22,654 nucleotides of DNA from DATFJC01 sp964528795 (lineage in GTDB: Bacteria; Patescibacteriota; Patescibacteriia; UBA2591; UBA6264), in contig CAZGUY010000011.1 in NCBI GenBank assembly GCA_964528795.1, positions 1 to 22,654 on the forward strand, in the 5' to 3' direction. Position 1 is the stretch's first letter; every line of letters begins with the position of its first letter. The notes beneath the pieces are model-generated. The model saw only the letters and a program-made list of their open reading frames with translations, was not told where the DNA came from and did not search any database. Of the stretch, positions 6,761 to 14,565 are shown one piece after another. Made by a program: the position numbers and the translations under genes.

Positions 6761-7756
6761 ATGGATAAAAAAAGTAAATGTAAAAAAAGTTGGATTATTG
6801 TTTCTGTTATTTTATTTTTAGTTTTGATTGCTTCTATTTTTACAAATGGTTTTGGATTAAAGTCTAAATTACTTGGTAAATCAGAAACTCAAATTGGAAA
6901 TGAAATGTTGAAATTTGTTAATAATAATTTATTACAAAGTGGTACTACTGCTTCTTTAGCCGGAGCTAGTTGTGATAGTAGTGTTGATTTGTGTAATGTT
7001 GAATTTGATGTTAATGGTCAAAGCATTAAATCTTATGTTTCAAGTGATGGAAAAATATTTTTCCCAGATTCTATTAAAGTAGAAGAATTCCAAGGTGAAC
7101 AAAGTGATTCCCAACAATCAAGTGGAGCTGAAAATGTAAAACCAGCTGAAAAAGCTAAAGCTAATCTTTTTATTATGTCATATTGTCCTTATGGACTTCA
7201 GTCACAAAAAGCAATGCTTCCTGTAATGGATTTATTAAAGGAAGAAGCTGAAATTGATATTAATTTTGTAAATTATGCTATGCATGACAAAAAAGAAATT
7301 GATGAAAATCTATTACAATATTGTTTACAGGATAAAGATTATGATAAGTACGTTGATTATTTAAATTGCTTTGTTAAGGACGGCGAAAGTACAAAATGTC
7401 TTGAATCAGTTGGAGTTAATCAAGAACAGTTAAATACTTGCATAGAAAATACAGATAAAGAGTATAAAGTAACTCAGAAATATAATAATAAAGAAACTTG
7501 GGTCAATGGGACTTATCCTAGTTTCCCAATTGAGGATGATTTAAACCAAAAATATCAAGTTCAAGGATCTCCAACTTTAGTTATAAATGGTAGCAAAGTT
7601 TCTCCGGCTAGAAACCCAGAAGCTTATAAAAATGCTATTTGTAAAGGCTTTAATAATCCTCCAGAAGATTGTGAAGAAACTCTTTCAAGTAAATCGCCTC
7701 AGCCAAGTTTTGGAGTAGGAGAAAGCGATTCAAGCACTAATGCAAGTTGTAATTAA
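6761..7756 (+). CDS. Membrane-anchored thioredoxin-fold (DsbA/GILT-like) protein with a monothiol CPYG site
   Basis: A 331-aa protein with a Lys-rich N-terminus and one hydrophobic segment (about 11-29) that should anchor it with the rest outside the membrane. A variable region (30-135) precedes a thioredoxin-like domain that begins NLFIMSYCPYGLQSQ. The active-site motif has only one Cys (Cys142-Pro-Tyr-Gly) rather than CXXC. The usual cis-Pro loop is present as GSPTLVING (Pro271). Ten or more other Cys outside the motif (for example 188, 203, 213, 227, 294, 304) suggest structural disulfides or an unusual relay. A role in extracytoplasmic thiol-disulfide exchange is inferred. It has its own promoter and a terminator downstream, so it is monocistronic. 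The substrate is unknown; disulfides in pilin or surface proteins are one option. Confidence 0.8.
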   Translation: MDKKSKCKKSWIIVSVILFLVLIASIFTNGFGLKSKLLGKSETQIGNEMLKFVNNNLLQSGTTASLAGASCDSSVDLCNVEFDVNGQSIKSYVSSDGKIFFPDSIKVEEFQGEQSDSQQSSGAENVKPAEKAKANLFIMSYCPYGLQSQKAMLPVMDLLKEEAEIDINFVNYAMHDKKEIDENLLQYCLQDKDYDKYVDYLNCFVKDGESTKCLESVGVNQEQLNTCIENTDKEYKVTQKYNNKETWVNGTYPSFPIEDDLNQKYQVQGSPTLVINGSKVSPARNPEAYKNAICKGFNNPPEDCEETLSSKSPQPSFGVGESDSSTNASCN

Positions 7757-7761
7757 AAAGC

Positions 7762-7790
7762 TTTAAAAAAATAATTAAATTTGATATAAT
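7762..7790 (+). promoter_or_regulatory. Promoter of lgt, ending at the terminator arm
   Basis: TTTAAA (7762-7767), a 17-bp spacer and TATAAT (7785-7790). The expected start site (about 7796-7798) falls inside the left arm of the terminator hairpin at 7791-7816. Confidence 0.7.
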
Positions 7791-7825
7791 AAGAGCCTAA
7801 GATAATTTAGGCTCTTATTCTTTTT
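7791..7825 (+). terminator. Intrinsic terminator between the thioredoxin-fold gene and lgt
   Basis: A perfect 10-bp stem, AAGAGCCTAA (7791-7800) with TTAGGCTCTT (7807-7816), loop GATAAT, then ATTCTTTTT. The T-tract touches the lgt ATG. Transcripts reading through from upstream form the full hairpin; those starting at the lgt promoter lack most of the left arm. Confidence 0.8.
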
Positions 7826-8662
7826 ATGGTTATAAATTTTTTACATACATTTAATCCTAGCCCAATTGCTTTTCAAATAGGCAAGATTACAATTTATTGG
7901 TATGGATTCTTAATTGCCATAGGAGCTATTTTAGCTTATATGGTTTGTTTTTTTATTACAAAAAAGATTATAAAAAAACCAATTTTATTTTTAAATTTTG
8001 AAGATTTAATATTTTATTTAATAATTTTTGGTATTATTGGAGCTAGAATTTATCATGTTTTAGCTCAATTGCCCTATTATGCAAAACACCCATTAGAAGT
8101 TTTTTATATTTGGGAAGGAGGGTTAGGGATTTTTGGAGCTATTATTGCTGGAATTTTAGTTATTTATTTTTACGCTAAAAAATCATCTGTTTTTGAAAGG
8201 AAATCTAAAGCAATTTTAACATTAACTGATATATTAGCTCCGGGGGTTGTTTTGGCTCAAGCAATTGGGAGGTGGGGTAATTATTTTAATTCTGAGTTAT
8301 TTGGCAAACCAACTAGCTTAAGCTGGGGAATACCAATACCCTTTTTAAAAAGACCTGATATTTATTCTTCATTTCAATATTTTCATCCTACTTTTTTATA
8401 TGAATCTTTATGGAACTTAAGTATTTTTGTGGTTCTTTTAGTACTTGCTTTTTTCTTTATTAAAAAAAGATCCGGTATAGTAACCGGATTTTATTTAATT
8501 TTTTACCCTTTAGGTAGATTTTTGATTGAATTTATTAGGATTGATTATCAACCTAAAGTGTTTGGTTTAAGAATGGCTCAGATATTTTGTATTGTTTCAA
8601 TTTTAATTGGGATATGGCTTTTAATTAAATCGAAAAAATTAAGCATTAAATATCAAGAATAG
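7826..8662 (+). CDS. lgt: Prolipoprotein diacylglyceryl transferase
   Basis: Transfers a diacylglyceryl group from phosphatidylglycerol to the lipobox Cys of prolipoproteins in the cytoplasmic membrane, the first step of lipoprotein maturation. The 278-aa polytopic protein shows the family signature GRWGNYFNSELFG, containing the conserved Arg, Asn and Glu, plus WYGFLIAIGAILAY near the N-terminus and GARIYHVLAQ in the second block. The motif that is often GGxxxHGG reads GGLGIFGA, so the His common in proteobacteria is Phe here; other lineages also vary at this place. Six or seven hydrophobic segments are visible. It is transcribed from its own promoter, with a 29-nt leader at most. It stops at TAG, and the intergenic region that follows is over 300 bp long. 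Confidence 0.95.
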   Translation: MVINFLHTFNPSPIAFQIGKITIYWYGFLIAIGAILAYMVCFFITKKIIKKPILFLNFEDLIFYLIIFGIIGARIYHVLAQLPYYAKHPLEVFYIWEGGLGIFGAIIAGILVIYFYAKKSSVFERKSKAILTLTDILAPGVVLAQAIGRWGNYFNSELFGKPTSLSWGIPIPFLKRPDIYSSFQYFHPTFLYESLWNLSIFVVLLVLAFFFIKKRSGIVTGFYLIFYPLGRFLIEFIRIDYQPKVFGLRMAQIFCIVSILIGIWLLIKSKKLSIKYQE

Positions 8663-8975
8663 ATTTAATTAATACTTTTTCTTTATTATACTTAAATCTG
8701 TGAAGTAACTTTTTTGATGATCTTTAAATGAAAATAGGTTGTTGATATTATTCCTTTTAAAGGCGATTTTTAAATAATTTCTTTATTTAAAGGAATTTTT
8801 AAAAGACACTTATCATAAATATATGTGTTGTACTTGCCATAATTTAGGCATTGAGTTGGATAAACAATTTTTAAAAGTAATTTTTTATTTTTTTTCCACA
8901 TTGTTGTTGTATTAAAAACGTCTTTGTTGTATAATAAAGATAGACAAACAAAAACTTTATTTATTATACAAAAAT
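8663..8975 (+). other. 313-bp intergenic region between lgt and pilM
   Basis: No gene is supported here. The start holds an inverted repeat, AGATTTAA (8661-8668) and TTAAATCT (8692-8699), overlapping the lgt stop, which could act as a weak terminator. In the middle there is the palindrome CCTTTTAAAGG (8753-8763) and a 9-bp inverted repeat TTTAAATAA/TTATTTAAA (8769-8777, 8783-8791). The end holds the pilM promoter. The stretch is very AT-rich, so short inverted repeats are expected by chance. A small RNA cannot be excluded, but nothing supports one. Confidence 0.5.
8907..8935 (+). promoter_or_regulatory. Promoter of the pilus operon
   Basis: TTGTAT (8907-8912), a 17-bp spacer and TATAAT (8930-8935), 40 bp before the pilM ATG. 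It is the only convincing promoter ahead of pilM-pilN-pilO. Confidence 0.7.
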
Positions 8976-10022
8976 ATGGGACTTTTTGGAATAGGAGACA
9001 AAAAAACATATTTAGGGATTGATATTGGATCTACAAGTATTAAGCTTGTTGAATTAGAAGAGCAAAAAGGTGTACCTGTTCTTTTAACTTACGGTTATGC
9101 TGAAAGAGCCCTTAAAGATGTTATAAGCGGCAGTTCCCAAGAAATTTTAACTAAAGTTGCTAACCTTTTAAAAAAGGTTTACACCAAAGCAGGTGTAGAA
9201 GGGTACAAGGCAGTAACAGCACTGCCTAATTTTTCTGTTTTTACTTCTGTCATAACAGTTCCAGTAATGAAAAAAAAAGATTTAAAATCAGCTGTTAGGT
9301 GGGAGGCTAAAAAAGTTGTCCCCATGCCGATTAATCAGGTGGTTTTAGATTGGAGAATTATAAATAGTTTTAAAACTAGTAAAAAAGGCAAGAAAAACTA
9401 TAGAATTCTTTTAACAGCAGCTTCTAAAAAATTAGTTAAACGGTATGTAGAAATATTTAAACAAGCTAATTTAGAATTATTATCTTTAGAAACTGAATCA
9501 TTTGCTTTGTCTCGTTCGCTATTAGGGAAGAGTAAAGAGACTACTATGGTTATTGATATAAGTGCTTTAACAACTGACATTATTATTATTGAAGATGGAG
9601 TACCCGCTTTAAATAGAAGTATTGATGTTGGGGGAGTAACTATTTCAAGGGCTATTGCTAACAGCCTTCATATTGATTTTAAAAGAGCTGAACAATTTAA
9701 AAGAGACATTGGTATGGGGGGAGATTCTAAGATTCCCCAAGTCATTCAAGGTATTTTAGATCCTGTAGTGGATGAAATGAATTATTCTATGAAATTATAC
9801 AGAGAACAATCTGATAAAAAAATTGAAAAAGTTATTCTTTCAGGGGGCTCAGCTTATCTTCCTAATTTACCTTCATTTTTTTCAGAAGTTTTGAATAAAA
9901 GAGTTATTATTGGTGATCCTTGGGCTAGGGTAGCATATCCAAATGAAATGAAACCAGCTCTTCAAGAGGTTGCTCCAAGGTTTACTGTGGCAGTTGGGCT
10001 TGCTCTTAGAGAAATAATTTAA
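8976..10022 (+). CDS. pilM: Type IV pilus assembly protein PilM
   Basis: A 348-aa actin-like ATPase that sits on the cytoplasmic face of the pilus machine and binds the N-terminus of PilN. It shows the actin-fold phosphate-1 loop YLGIDIGSTSIKLVEL (about 12-27), the motif VRWEAKKVVPMP typical of PilM, a second phosphate loop around TMVIDISALTTDIII, and the adenosine-loop segment KVILSGGSAYLPNL. The length matches the family (about 350 aa). It is the first gene of a tight run with pilN (gap of 5 nt) and pilO (10 nt). The start codon follows an A/T-rich leader without a Shine-Dalgarno sequence. Confidence 0.95.
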   Translation: MGLFGIGDKKTYLGIDIGSTSIKLVELEEQKGVPVLLTYGYAERALKDVISGSSQEILTKVANLLKKVYTKAGVEGYKAVTALPNFSVFTSVITVPVMKKKDLKSAVRWEAKKVVPMPINQVVLDWRIINSFKTSKKGKKNYRILLTAASKKLVKRYVEIFKQANLELLSLETESFALSRSLLGKSKETTMVIDISALTTDIIIIEDGVPALNRSIDVGGVTISRAIANSLHIDFKRAEQFKRDIGMGGDSKIPQVIQGILDPVVDEMNYSMKLYREQSDKKIEKVILSGGSAYLPNLPSFFSEVLNKRVIIGDPWARVAYPNEMKPALQEVAPRFTVAVGLALREII

Positions 10023-10027
10023 TATTT

Positions 10028-10645
10028 ATGGCAAATTCAGATAAAAATAAAAATTTAGGCAATCAAGACTTTGATGATATGAATCCTGAAGTTGATGAAT
10101 ATAGAATTAGTCTTATCCCTAAAAAGATTGTTGTTATTCCAAGAGTAGTTCGATCAAGACTTTTGCTTTTAGTAGCTTCTTTAATAGTAGTGGTTACTAT
10201 TTTTGGTGTAATTTGGCTTTATACCAACCTTCATTTTGATAATGTATCTGACGAGGTTCATAAACTAAGAGGAGAAATTAGATTATATGAGGGGAGAACA
10301 GCCTCATATTTAAAAACTAGAGATAGGATTGATGATTTAAATCAAAAAGCTAGTAGAGTGGGGGATATTTTAGAAAATCATATTTATTGGACTAAGTTTT
10401 TTAGTTTACTTGAAAAATATACTATTCCTAATGTTTACTTTGGTGATTTTAGTGCTAGTATAAAAGACTCTATTCACCTGCAAGCTAAGGCAACAGATTT
10501 GCCTGCTTTAGCAAGACAATTAGTTTCTTTTCGTCAAGCTAAGGATTTTGCAAAAGAAGTAAAACTTACTGGCATAAGAAAGGTCCCGGAAGGAGTAGCT
10601 GGAGTTTTTGATATAGTATTAGCAGAAGAAGTATTTACTAAATAA
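10028..10645 (+). CDS. pilN: Type IV pilus assembly protein PilN
   Basis: A 205-aa bitopic inner-membrane protein. The cytoplasmic N-terminus carries ISLIP (27-31), corresponding to the INLLP-type motif by which PilN docks into PilM. The single membrane helix covers about residues 44-67, followed by a coiled region with NLHFDNVSDEVHKLRGEIRLYEG and a ferredoxin-like periplasmic domain. It lies between pilM and pilO, as in classical pilMNOP operons. The sequence itself is poorly conserved, so the call rests on motif, topology and gene order. Confidence 0.87.
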   Translation: MANSDKNKNLGNQDFDDMNPEVDEYRISLIPKKIVVIPRVVRSRLLLLVASLIVVVTIFGVIWLYTNLHFDNVSDEVHKLRGEIRLYEGRTASYLKTRDRIDDLNQKASRVGDILENHIYWTKFFSLLEKYTIPNVYFGDFSASIKDSIHLQAKATDLPALARQLVSFRQAKDFAKEVKLTGIRKVPEGVAGVFDIVLAEEVFTK

Positions 10646-10655
10646 GTTTTTAATT

Positions 10656-11207
10656 ATGGCTAAAAAGAAGAAAAAATTTCAAGCAAAATGGTATCATAGA
10701 ATTTTAGTAAGATATTGGTTTGTTATAATAATCATTGTGATGATTGCTCTTTTTAGTTTTGAATATTTTTTCCTTATTCAACCTAAAGTAAAAAAAACTA
10801 AAAATGGAAAAGCTTTAGATGTTGAAACTCATGAAAAAATACTAAAGCAACAAAAACAATATTTACGAGATTTAAAGGATTTAAAGAAAAAAGCAGATCA
10901 ATTAGAAGAAGGGGATTTAGAAAAGTTAGATTATGTTGTAGCTAAAGACGTTGATCTTCCTAAAATTTTAAATAAAATTGATATATTAATTAAACAATCC
11001 AACCTTGAGGTTTTAAAATACGGAGTAGGTTGGGAGGATGGGGAAATTACTATGAATTTTGGTTTTACAAATGGAGACTATCAAAAGGTTAAAGACTTTT
11101 TAAAGGATATTGAAAAAAATATTAGAATTATGGATGTGACAAGCATATCTTTAAAAGAAGTGGGTAATTTAGTTTCTCTTACTATAAAAAGTTATTATCT
11201 TAAGTAA
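10656..11207 (+). CDS. pilO: Type IV pilus assembly protein PilO-like
   Basis: A 183-aa bitopic membrane protein: basic N-terminus (KKKKKFQAKWYHR), one membrane helix (about 21-43), a coiled-coil stretch with HEKILKQQKQYLRDLKDLKKKADQLEE (about 62-92), then an alpha/beta domain containing LPKILNKIDILIKQSNLEV, as in PilO, which pairs with PilN to form the alignment complex between motor and secretin or cell envelope. Position after pilN and before a PilP-position gene supports the name. Cells of this lineage probably lack a classical outer membrane, so the partner outside the membrane is unclear. Confidence 0.82.
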   Translation: MAKKKKKFQAKWYHRILVRYWFVIIIIVMIALFSFEYFFLIQPKVKKTKNGKALDVETHEKILKQQKQYLRDLKDLKKKADQLEEGDLEKLDYVVAKDVDLPKILNKIDILIKQSNLEVLKYGVGWEDGEITMNFGFTNGDYQKVKDFLKDIEKNIRIMDVTSISLKEVGNLVSLTIKSYYLK

Positions 11208-11210
11208 AGT

Positions 11211-11618
11211 ATGGCTAAGACTAAAAGTAAAAAAAGTAAAAAAGAATATGTATTTCTCATTGTCTTTGTTATTATAATGATAGTAATAGGTTTTGTAATA
11301 ATAAGGTATTTAGTTTTAGAAGATGTTGAAACGAGTGGGGCTGAACCAGTTATAAAGCCAGCTTATTTAAATCAGTCTATTCCAGAAGTAAAACAAATCG
11401 AAAATGTTATAAATAATCCCAAGTTTAAAGAAATGGTTTATATGGAAAGCTTTTTCAAGCCTATTAAAGTAAAAGAACAAGGTCGACCTAATCCCTTTGC
11501 TCCCTTTGGTAAAGCTAAGCAGTTTGAAGAAGAACCTAGCTCAGGCGAAGAAGAGTCAACTACTCAAGAAGAGGAGTCAGAAGAAAATATGGAAAATTTA
11601 GAAGAAACAACAGAATAA
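11211..11618 (+). CDS. Small membrane protein at the PilP position of the pilus operon
   Basis: A 135-aa protein starting 3 nt after the pilO stop. It has a Lys-rich N-terminus (KTKSKKSKKE), one membrane helix (about 13-36), and an outer segment with QGRPNPFAPFG (90-100). A short RxNPF-type motif of this kind is seen in PilP and related pilus alignment proteins. The last 30 residues are almost all Glu, Ser and Thr. No lipobox is present, unlike proteobacterial PilP, so it is anchored by the helix. The PilP link is suggested by order and the NPF motif only. Confidence 0.6.
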   Translation: MAKTKSKKSKKEYVFLIVFVIIMIVIGFVIIRYLVLEDVETSGAEPVIKPAYLNQSIPEVKQIENVINNPKFKEMVYMESFFKPIKVKEQGRPNPFAPFGKAKQFEEEPSSGEEESTTQEEESEENMENLEETTE

Positions 11619-11662
11619 TAAATTAATATATAAAATTTTAATACAAAATAAATTAAAAATTT

Positions 11663-13399
11663 ATGGCCAACGCTGATAACCAAATTTTAAAATACTTATT
11701 AAAACAAAATAAAATATCAGAAAAAAAGTATAAATCTATTATAGCTGATTCAAAAGAAATGGAGCTTAGCCCGGATGAGCTTTTAGAATCCAAAAAAGTA
11801 ATTTCAGAAGAAGCTATTGCTAAGGCTAAATCTGAAATTTATGAAGTACCGGTGGCAAATCTATATGGCAAATCAGTTGATAAGGATGTTTTAAAAATTA
11901 TCCCTCGAGAAACAGCTGAAAATTATCAGATTATAGCCTTTGATAAAACTGATGAGGTTTTAAAGGTAGCTATGGTTCACCCTGGCAACTTTAAAGCAAG
12001 AGAGGCAGTTAACTTTATTGCAAGAGAACATAATTTAAAAGCTAAATTTTTTACTGCCCCAACTACTGCTATTAAAAATATTTTAGATCAATATACTGGC
12101 TTAGATGCTCAAGTGGAAAAAGCTTTAGGTAAAGCAGAATCTCGCTTTGCTGCTGTTGGGACAGGCAAAGAAGCAGCAACTAGTTTAGAAGATGTAAGTG
12201 AAGCAGAGCCAATTGCTAAATTAGTAGCTTCTATTTTAAAATATGCTGTTGATAATGAAGCTTCTGATATTCATATTGAGCCAGTAGGTAAAAAAACAAG
12301 AATTCGTTATCGTATTGATGGTGTTTTAAGAGAAACAGCTAGTTTGCCAGGTCATCTTCATTCTTCAATTGTATCTCGTATTAAAGTGATGGCTGACTTA
12401 CAATTAGATGAAACAAGGGTACCTCAAGATGGTCGAATTAGAGTTAGGGTTTCTAAAAGAAGGGTGGATTTACGTGTTTCAACTTTCCCATTATTAGATA
12501 AAGAAAAAGTAGTATTAAGGGTTTTAGATCCTGCTCAAAGGATTTTTTCATTTAAAGAATTAGGTTTTTGGGGTAAGGGTTTAGAAATTATCAAGAAAAA
12601 TATTAATTTGCCCAATGGAATGATACTTATTACTGGTCCTACTGGATCTGGTAAAACTACTACCCTTTATACCATGTTAAAGCAACTAAACCAGGTAGGA
12701 GTAAATGTTGTTAGTTTAGAAGATCCTATTGAATATTTTATGGCTGGGGTTAATCAATCCCAGGTAGCACCTGAAATTGGTTACGACTTTGCTTCTGGTA
12801 TCAGATCAGTAGTACGTCAGGACCCTGACATTATCATGGTAGGTGAGGTACGTGATAATGAAACAGCTGATCTAGCAACCCATGCTGCTTTAACTGGTCA
12901 TATTGTTTTGTCTACCTTGCATACTAATGATGCTTTTGGAGCAGTTCCAAGACTTGTAGATATGGGAATAGAGCCATTTTTAATTTCTTCTTCTATTAAT
13001 GTTGTCTTGGCTCAAAGATTGGTTAGAACAATTTGCCCTCATTGTAAAAAAGAAATTCCTGTACCTGAAGAAGCAAGACAAAAAATTATCAATCGTTTAG
13101 AACCGTTAGAAGGGGTTAATTTAGAGGATTATAAAGGAGAAGATGGAAAGATTCATTTTTACAAAGGAGAAGGTTGTCCAAGGTGTAACGAAGAAGGTTA
13201 TAAAGGTAGAACAGCAATATTTGAAGTTTTAGAAATTACTGACAATATGAAAGATATTATTGAAGAAGGTTCTGATATTGATAGAGTAAAAAAAGAATTT
13301 AGAAATCAAAAAATGATTGACATGCTAGAAGATGGTTATATCAAGGTCTTACAAGGTAAAACCACCTTTGAAGAAGTGTTAAGAGCCGCAAGGGAGTAA
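11663..13399 (+). CDS. pilB: Type IV pilus assembly (extension) ATPase PilB
   Basis: A hexameric secretion-type ATPase that powers pilus polymerisation on the cytoplasmic side. The 578-aa protein has an N-terminal MshEN/GSPII_E_N domain (about 1-150), then an ATPase core with DIHIEPVGKKTRIRYRIDG, Walker A GPTGSGKT (325-332), Asp box SLEDPIEYF (about 351-359), Walker B region DPDIIMVGEVRD (387-398) and His box STLHTND. A zinc module is intact: CPHC at 458-461 and CPRC at 505-508. It is complete and predicted active, in contrast to the next gene. The 44-bp AT-rich gap from the preceding gene holds no clear promoter, so it belongs to the pil operon. Confidence 0.97.
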   Translation: MANADNQILKYLLKQNKISEKKYKSIIADSKEMELSPDELLESKKVISEEAIAKAKSEIYEVPVANLYGKSVDKDVLKIIPRETAENYQIIAFDKTDEVLKVAMVHPGNFKAREAVNFIAREHNLKAKFFTAPTTAIKNILDQYTGLDAQVEKALGKAESRFAAVGTGKEAATSLEDVSEAEPIAKLVASILKYAVDNEASDIHIEPVGKKTRIRYRIDGVLRETASLPGHLHSSIVSRIKVMADLQLDETRVPQDGRIRVRVSKRRVDLRVSTFPLLDKEKVVLRVLDPAQRIFSFKELGFWGKGLEIIKKNINLPNGMILITGPTGSGKTTTLYTMLKQLNQVGVNVVSLEDPIEYFMAGVNQSQVAPEIGYDFASGIRSVVRQDPDIIMVGEVRDNETADLATHAALTGHIVLSTLHTNDAFGAVPRLVDMGIEPFLISSSINVVLAQRLVRTICPHCKKEIPVPEEARQKIINRLEPLEGVNLEDYKGEDGKIHFYKGEGCPRCNEEGYKGRTAIFEVLEITDNMKDIIEEGSDIDRVKKEFRNQKMIDMLEDGYIKVLQGKTTFEEVLRAARE

Positions 13400-13428
13400 T
13401 TTTTATAAAATTTGTAATTTAATGTTTT

Positions 13429-14496
13429 ATGTCAACTCAATCTCAAAGTATTTTTAACAAAATTTGTCACTTGGCAGCTGAAAAAAATGCTAATCAGATT
13501 TATTTTTTACCAGGCCAACTTCCTGCTATTAGGGTTAATGGAATTTTAGAATCATTAGGTAATCAAAATATTATTTCTACCTCTTTTGTTAAAGACTTAG
13601 TGGATACCCTTCTTATTGAACAAGAAAAAAAAGAATTAAATAAAAATAACCAAATTGAAGTGGTTAAAAAAGTAGAAAAAATAGGTAACATTCAAATGGA
13701 TGTTTATTTTGCTCGTGATTTGCCGTGTTTTAGAATAGAGCTTTTAAAACAAAATATACCAGATTTATCCGGTTTAAATGCTCCTAAATTAGTAGATAAT
13801 ATATTAAAAAAAGAACAAGGTGTTGTTTTTGTAACAGGCGACATGGGGAGATTTGAGTTAATGGCTTCAATTTTAAACAATATTAACAAAAAAAGAACTA
13901 GTTTTATTGCTACTTTAGAAAAACCCATTAAAACCATTATTCAAAGTAATAAAAGTGTGATTGAACAAAGGGAGGTAGGGCGAGATGTAGAAAATTTTGA
14001 AAAAGGTTTAGAATTTATAAGAGAACGAGATCCAGATGTGTTAATGGTTAGCCAAGTAAAAAATAGTAAAGTAATGGATCAAATTTTTGCTATAGCCGAG
14101 TCAGGAGTTTTAGTCTTTGCTCTTTTTGATTCTGGGGGAGCTGTTAAAACCATTAAAAGAATACTTCATTTTTATCCAGCCGATAAATCAGAGCATGTAC
14201 GATACTTTTTAAGTGAAAGTTTGGCTGGCTCCATTACGGCTCGCCAAGTTCCTAAAATTGGTGGGGGCCGGATTAGGGCTTATGAGGTTTTAACTGGTTC
14301 TTCGGCTGTGAAAAGTAATGTAGCAAGTGGTAAATTTCACCGTCTTTCTGGCATGATGCACACAGTAGGGGAACAAACCGCTATGTCTTTAGATCATCAT
14401 TTAGCAGAACTCGTTAAACAAGGCAAAATTATGTCAGAACAAGCTTTTAAATACTGTAATAATAAAGACAGTTTAAGATCAATGCTTAGTAGATAA
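13429..14496 (+). CDS. PilT-family protein with degenerate ATPase motifs (predicted pseudo-ATPase)
   Basis: A 355-aa protein aligning over its whole length with the retraction ATPase PilT: N-terminal domain (NQIYFLPGQLPAIRVNG), core, and a well-kept C-terminal region (IGGGRIRAYEVLTGSSAVKS, then DHHLAELVKQGKI). The Walker A position reads GDMGRFEL (137-144) where GPTGSGKS/T is expected, so the catalytic Lys is Glu143. The Walker B-associated VGE reads VSQ (207-209), removing the catalytic Glu. The Asp box LEDPIE is LEKPIK (163-168), and the His box TLHT is lost (ALFDSGG, around 231-237). No frameshift is present, and the ORF is clean and in operon order between pilB and pilC, so it is likely a maintained non-hydrolysing paralogue rather than a decaying gene. 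A terminator follows. Confidence 0.85.
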   Translation: MSTQSQSIFNKICHLAAEKNANQIYFLPGQLPAIRVNGILESLGNQNIISTSFVKDLVDTLLIEQEKKELNKNNQIEVVKKVEKIGNIQMDVYFARDLPCFRIELLKQNIPDLSGLNAPKLVDNILKKEQGVVFVTGDMGRFELMASILNNINKKRTSFIATLEKPIKTIIQSNKSVIEQREVGRDVENFEKGLEFIRERDPDVLMVSQVKNSKVMDQIFAIAESGVLVFALFDSGGAVKTIKRILHFYPADKSEHVRYFLSESLAGSITARQVPKIGGGRIRAYEVLTGSSAVKSNVASGKFHRLSGMMHTVGEQTAMSLDHHLAELVKQGKIMSEQAFKYCNNKDSLRSMLSR

Positions 14497-14504
14497 ATCT
14501 TTAG

Positions 14505-14545
14505 CCCTGTTAAATTCCAAAGTCAATTTTAACAGGGTAACTTTT
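14505..14545 (+). terminator. Intrinsic terminator inside the pilus operon, before pilC
   Basis: A perfect 10-bp stem, CCCTGTTAAA (14505-14514) with TTTAACAGGG (14528-14537), then TAACTTTTT. It separates pilM-pilB-pilT-like from pilC. A TATATT box (14555-14560) lies downstream, but its best -35 (TTAACA, 14529-14534) is 20 bp away, so a pilC promoter is only weakly supported. Confidence 0.75.
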
Positions 14546-14565
14546 TAGCTAAATTATATTTTTAT

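Noticed and set aside
8892..8900. TTTTCCACA as a DnaA box (also 22610-22618)
   Set aside because: Each fits a relaxed DnaA box, but they are single copies without clustering or nearby origin genes, and chance is likely in T-rich DNA.
8770..9009. A minus-strand open frame of 79 codons
   Set aside because: It overlaps the pilM promoter and start, has a low-complexity composition with no recognisable domain, and no promoter on that strand was seen.
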